Of a DNA stretch of 7,135 nt, positions 6,282-7,135 are shown piece by piece. Below the pieces are notes generated by a model. It was not told the origin of the DNA. It saw nothing but the letters and a program-made list of their open reading frames with translations, and searched no databases. Each line of letters opens with the position of its first letter. Within the stretch, counting starts at the first letter, position 1. The translations under genes were made by a program, and so were the position numbers. This DNA comes from Desulfovibrionales bacterium (GTDB taxonomy: Bacteria > Desulfobacterota > Desulfovibrionia > Desulfovibrionales > Desulfomicrobiaceae), in contig JAAYGZ010000240.1 in assembly GCA_012727515.1 (NCBI GenBank), forward strand, positions 1-7,135. Reading direction: 5' to 3'.

Positions 6282-7111
6282 TGCTTCAACGGGAAATGAT
6301 CGAAAGTTTCAGAAAAACTTGTTATGAGGATGTACGAATAATCGCGGCTTTGATGTTTGGCTCATTTGCTATCGGAGAGGGTGACGAGTTTTCTGATATC
6401 GAATTCGTGTTATTCATCCAAAACGATTCATTTGTGAACTTCGATCAGTGCTCATGGATTAATTCAGTCAGTCCGGTTGTGGCTTATTTTCCTGATGACT
6501 TTGGTCATCACACAGCACTTTTTGAAAATGGCATTCGTGGTGAATTCCATTTCATGCGTAAATCGGACATGGCAATCATTTCCTCATGGCAAGGCTACGG
6601 ATGGTTTCCCACTCTTGATGCGGCTGTTCTACTAGACCGATCAGGCGAGCTGGCACTGCACGCTAGCGCTCTTGTGGGCAGCCCTCCGAAACGTGAAGGT
6701 GCGCCACTTATAGAAGGGATTGCACTGAATCTCATAAATCAGATGCTTTTTGGGGCTAATCTTTTAAACCGAGGAGAGTATGCTCGAGCCTGGGCTTTAC
6801 TTAGCAAATCCCATGAAAATTTACTCAAGCTGGTACGCCTTCATGAGCAGACAACAGACCACTGGCCAACACCTTCACGCGCGTTGGAAAAGGATCTTTC
6901 GGCGGATTCGTATAGTCGTTACCTAGCATGCACATCTAGCGCAGAATCGAGAGACTTATACGGAGCCTACCTCAAGTCGTGGAAATGGAGCCTAGAATTA
7001 TTCAAGAGAGTTGTAATACCACAGAACATTGAACTTCCGGCAACAGTGATGAAGCATGTGCAAAGATTGTTCAATGCTTTCGAGGTGAAACACAACAGCC
7101 GATTTTTATGA
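6281..7111 (+). CDS. lnu: Lincosamide nucleotidyltransferase-like protein, Lnu(B)/Lnu(F) type
   Basis: The 276-residue protein has the length and layout of Lnu(B)/Lnu(F) enzymes (about 267-273 residues), which inactivate lincomycin and clindamycin by adding a nucleotide to a hydroxyl. The N-terminal half is a polymerase-beta-type nucleotidyltransferase fold. It starts MLQREMIESF, has ALMFGSF (23-29) with the GS turn, then GEGDEFSDIEF (32-42) holding the likely metal-binding Asp39 and Glu41, and a further acidic position in RGEFHF (86-91, Glu88 by the RGE motif). The C-terminal half is helical (about 145-245) with an NLLKLVRLHE segment typical of the substrate-side helical domain. The catalytic residues look intact, so it is probably active, though its substrate could differ from lincosamides. 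Codon use (ATA, AGA, CTA, TTA present) and low G+C contrast with the CTG-rich genes to the left, which points to acquisition. It has its own strong ribosome binding site. Confidence 0.82.
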   Translation: MLQREMIESFRKTCYEDVRIIAALMFGSFAIGEGDEFSDIEFVLFIQNDSFVNFDQCSWINSVSPVVAYFPDDFGHHTALFENGIRGEFHFMRKSDMAIISSWQGYGWFPTLDAAVLLDRSGELALHASALVGSPPKREGAPLIEGIALNLINQMLFGANLLNRGEYARAWALLSKSHENLLKLVRLHEQTTDHWPTPSRALEKDLSADSYSRYLACTSSAESRDLYGAYLKSWKWSLELFKRVVIPQNIELPATVMKHVQRLFNAFEVKHNSRFL

Positions 7112-7135
7112 AGCAAATCCATTGTTTGCGCTTCA
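7109..7135 (+). repeat. Imperfect palindrome across the stop codon, at the window edge
   Basis: TGAAGC (7109-7114) pairs with GCTTCA (7130-7135), and AAA (7115-7117) with TTT (7125-7127), leaving a seven-base loop (7118-7124) and two unpaired bases (GC, 7128-7129) on the right arm. The left arm includes the TGA stop of the nucleotidyltransferase-like gene. It could be the stem of an intrinsic terminator whose T tract lies outside, or the inner part of a recombination site such as an integron attC, which often begins at the cassette stop codon and has extrahelical bases. Canonical attC core sequences are not visible, so no choice is made. Confidence 0.45.

Overview
The window reads as a compact, entirely forward-strand segment from a Gram-negative bacterium. 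An outer-membrane beta-barrel protein and a periplasmic metal-binding protein support the Gram-negative call. The G+C-rich, CTG/GGC-dominated codon use and the selenium-type molybdenum hydroxylase gene set would fit an anaerobe such as a Desulfovibrio-like member of the Desulfobacterota. That taxonomic guess is inference only.

Left part (1-5128): a molybdenum hydroxylase locus. It opens with the 3' three-quarters or so of a xanthine dehydrogenase-family molybdopterin-binding subunit, cut by the window edge. A strong intercistronic hairpin follows, then a secreted outer-membrane beta-barrel protein of the MetA-pathway/transporter-like type. Next come three tightly packed accessory genes: yqeB, yqeC and mocA. 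yqeB ends only four bases into yqeC (TTGA), and yqeC ends four bases into mocA (ATGA). The yqeB/yqeC pair marks the selenium-dependent molybdenum hydroxylase system, in which the enzyme carries a labile selenium on its molybdenum cofactor. MocA would make the cytidylylated (dinucleotide) form of the cofactor. Together these genes suggest one enzyme plus its cofactor-finishing machinery, with a porin-like protein perhaps letting the substrate in. Residues that bind purines in true xanthine dehydrogenases do not appear to be conserved, so the substrate is open.

Middle (5129-6079): a short spacer with a 12-bp tandem repeat, then a ZnuA-like zinc-binding lipocalin-unrelated cluster A-I substrate-binding protein. 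No ABC permease or ATPase gene follows it in the window.

Right part (6080-7135): base composition and codon use change abruptly to a more AT-rich style. A roughly 200-base gene-poor stretch leads to a complete lincosamide nucleotidyltransferase-like gene (Lnu(B)/Lnu(F) type) with a good ribosome binding site. Its stop codon lies in the left arm of an imperfect palindrome that ends exactly at the window edge. This block looks horizontally acquired. Whether it is an integron-type cassette cannot be decided because the sequence ends there.

No rRNA, tRNA, CRISPR array, transposase or integrase is visible.
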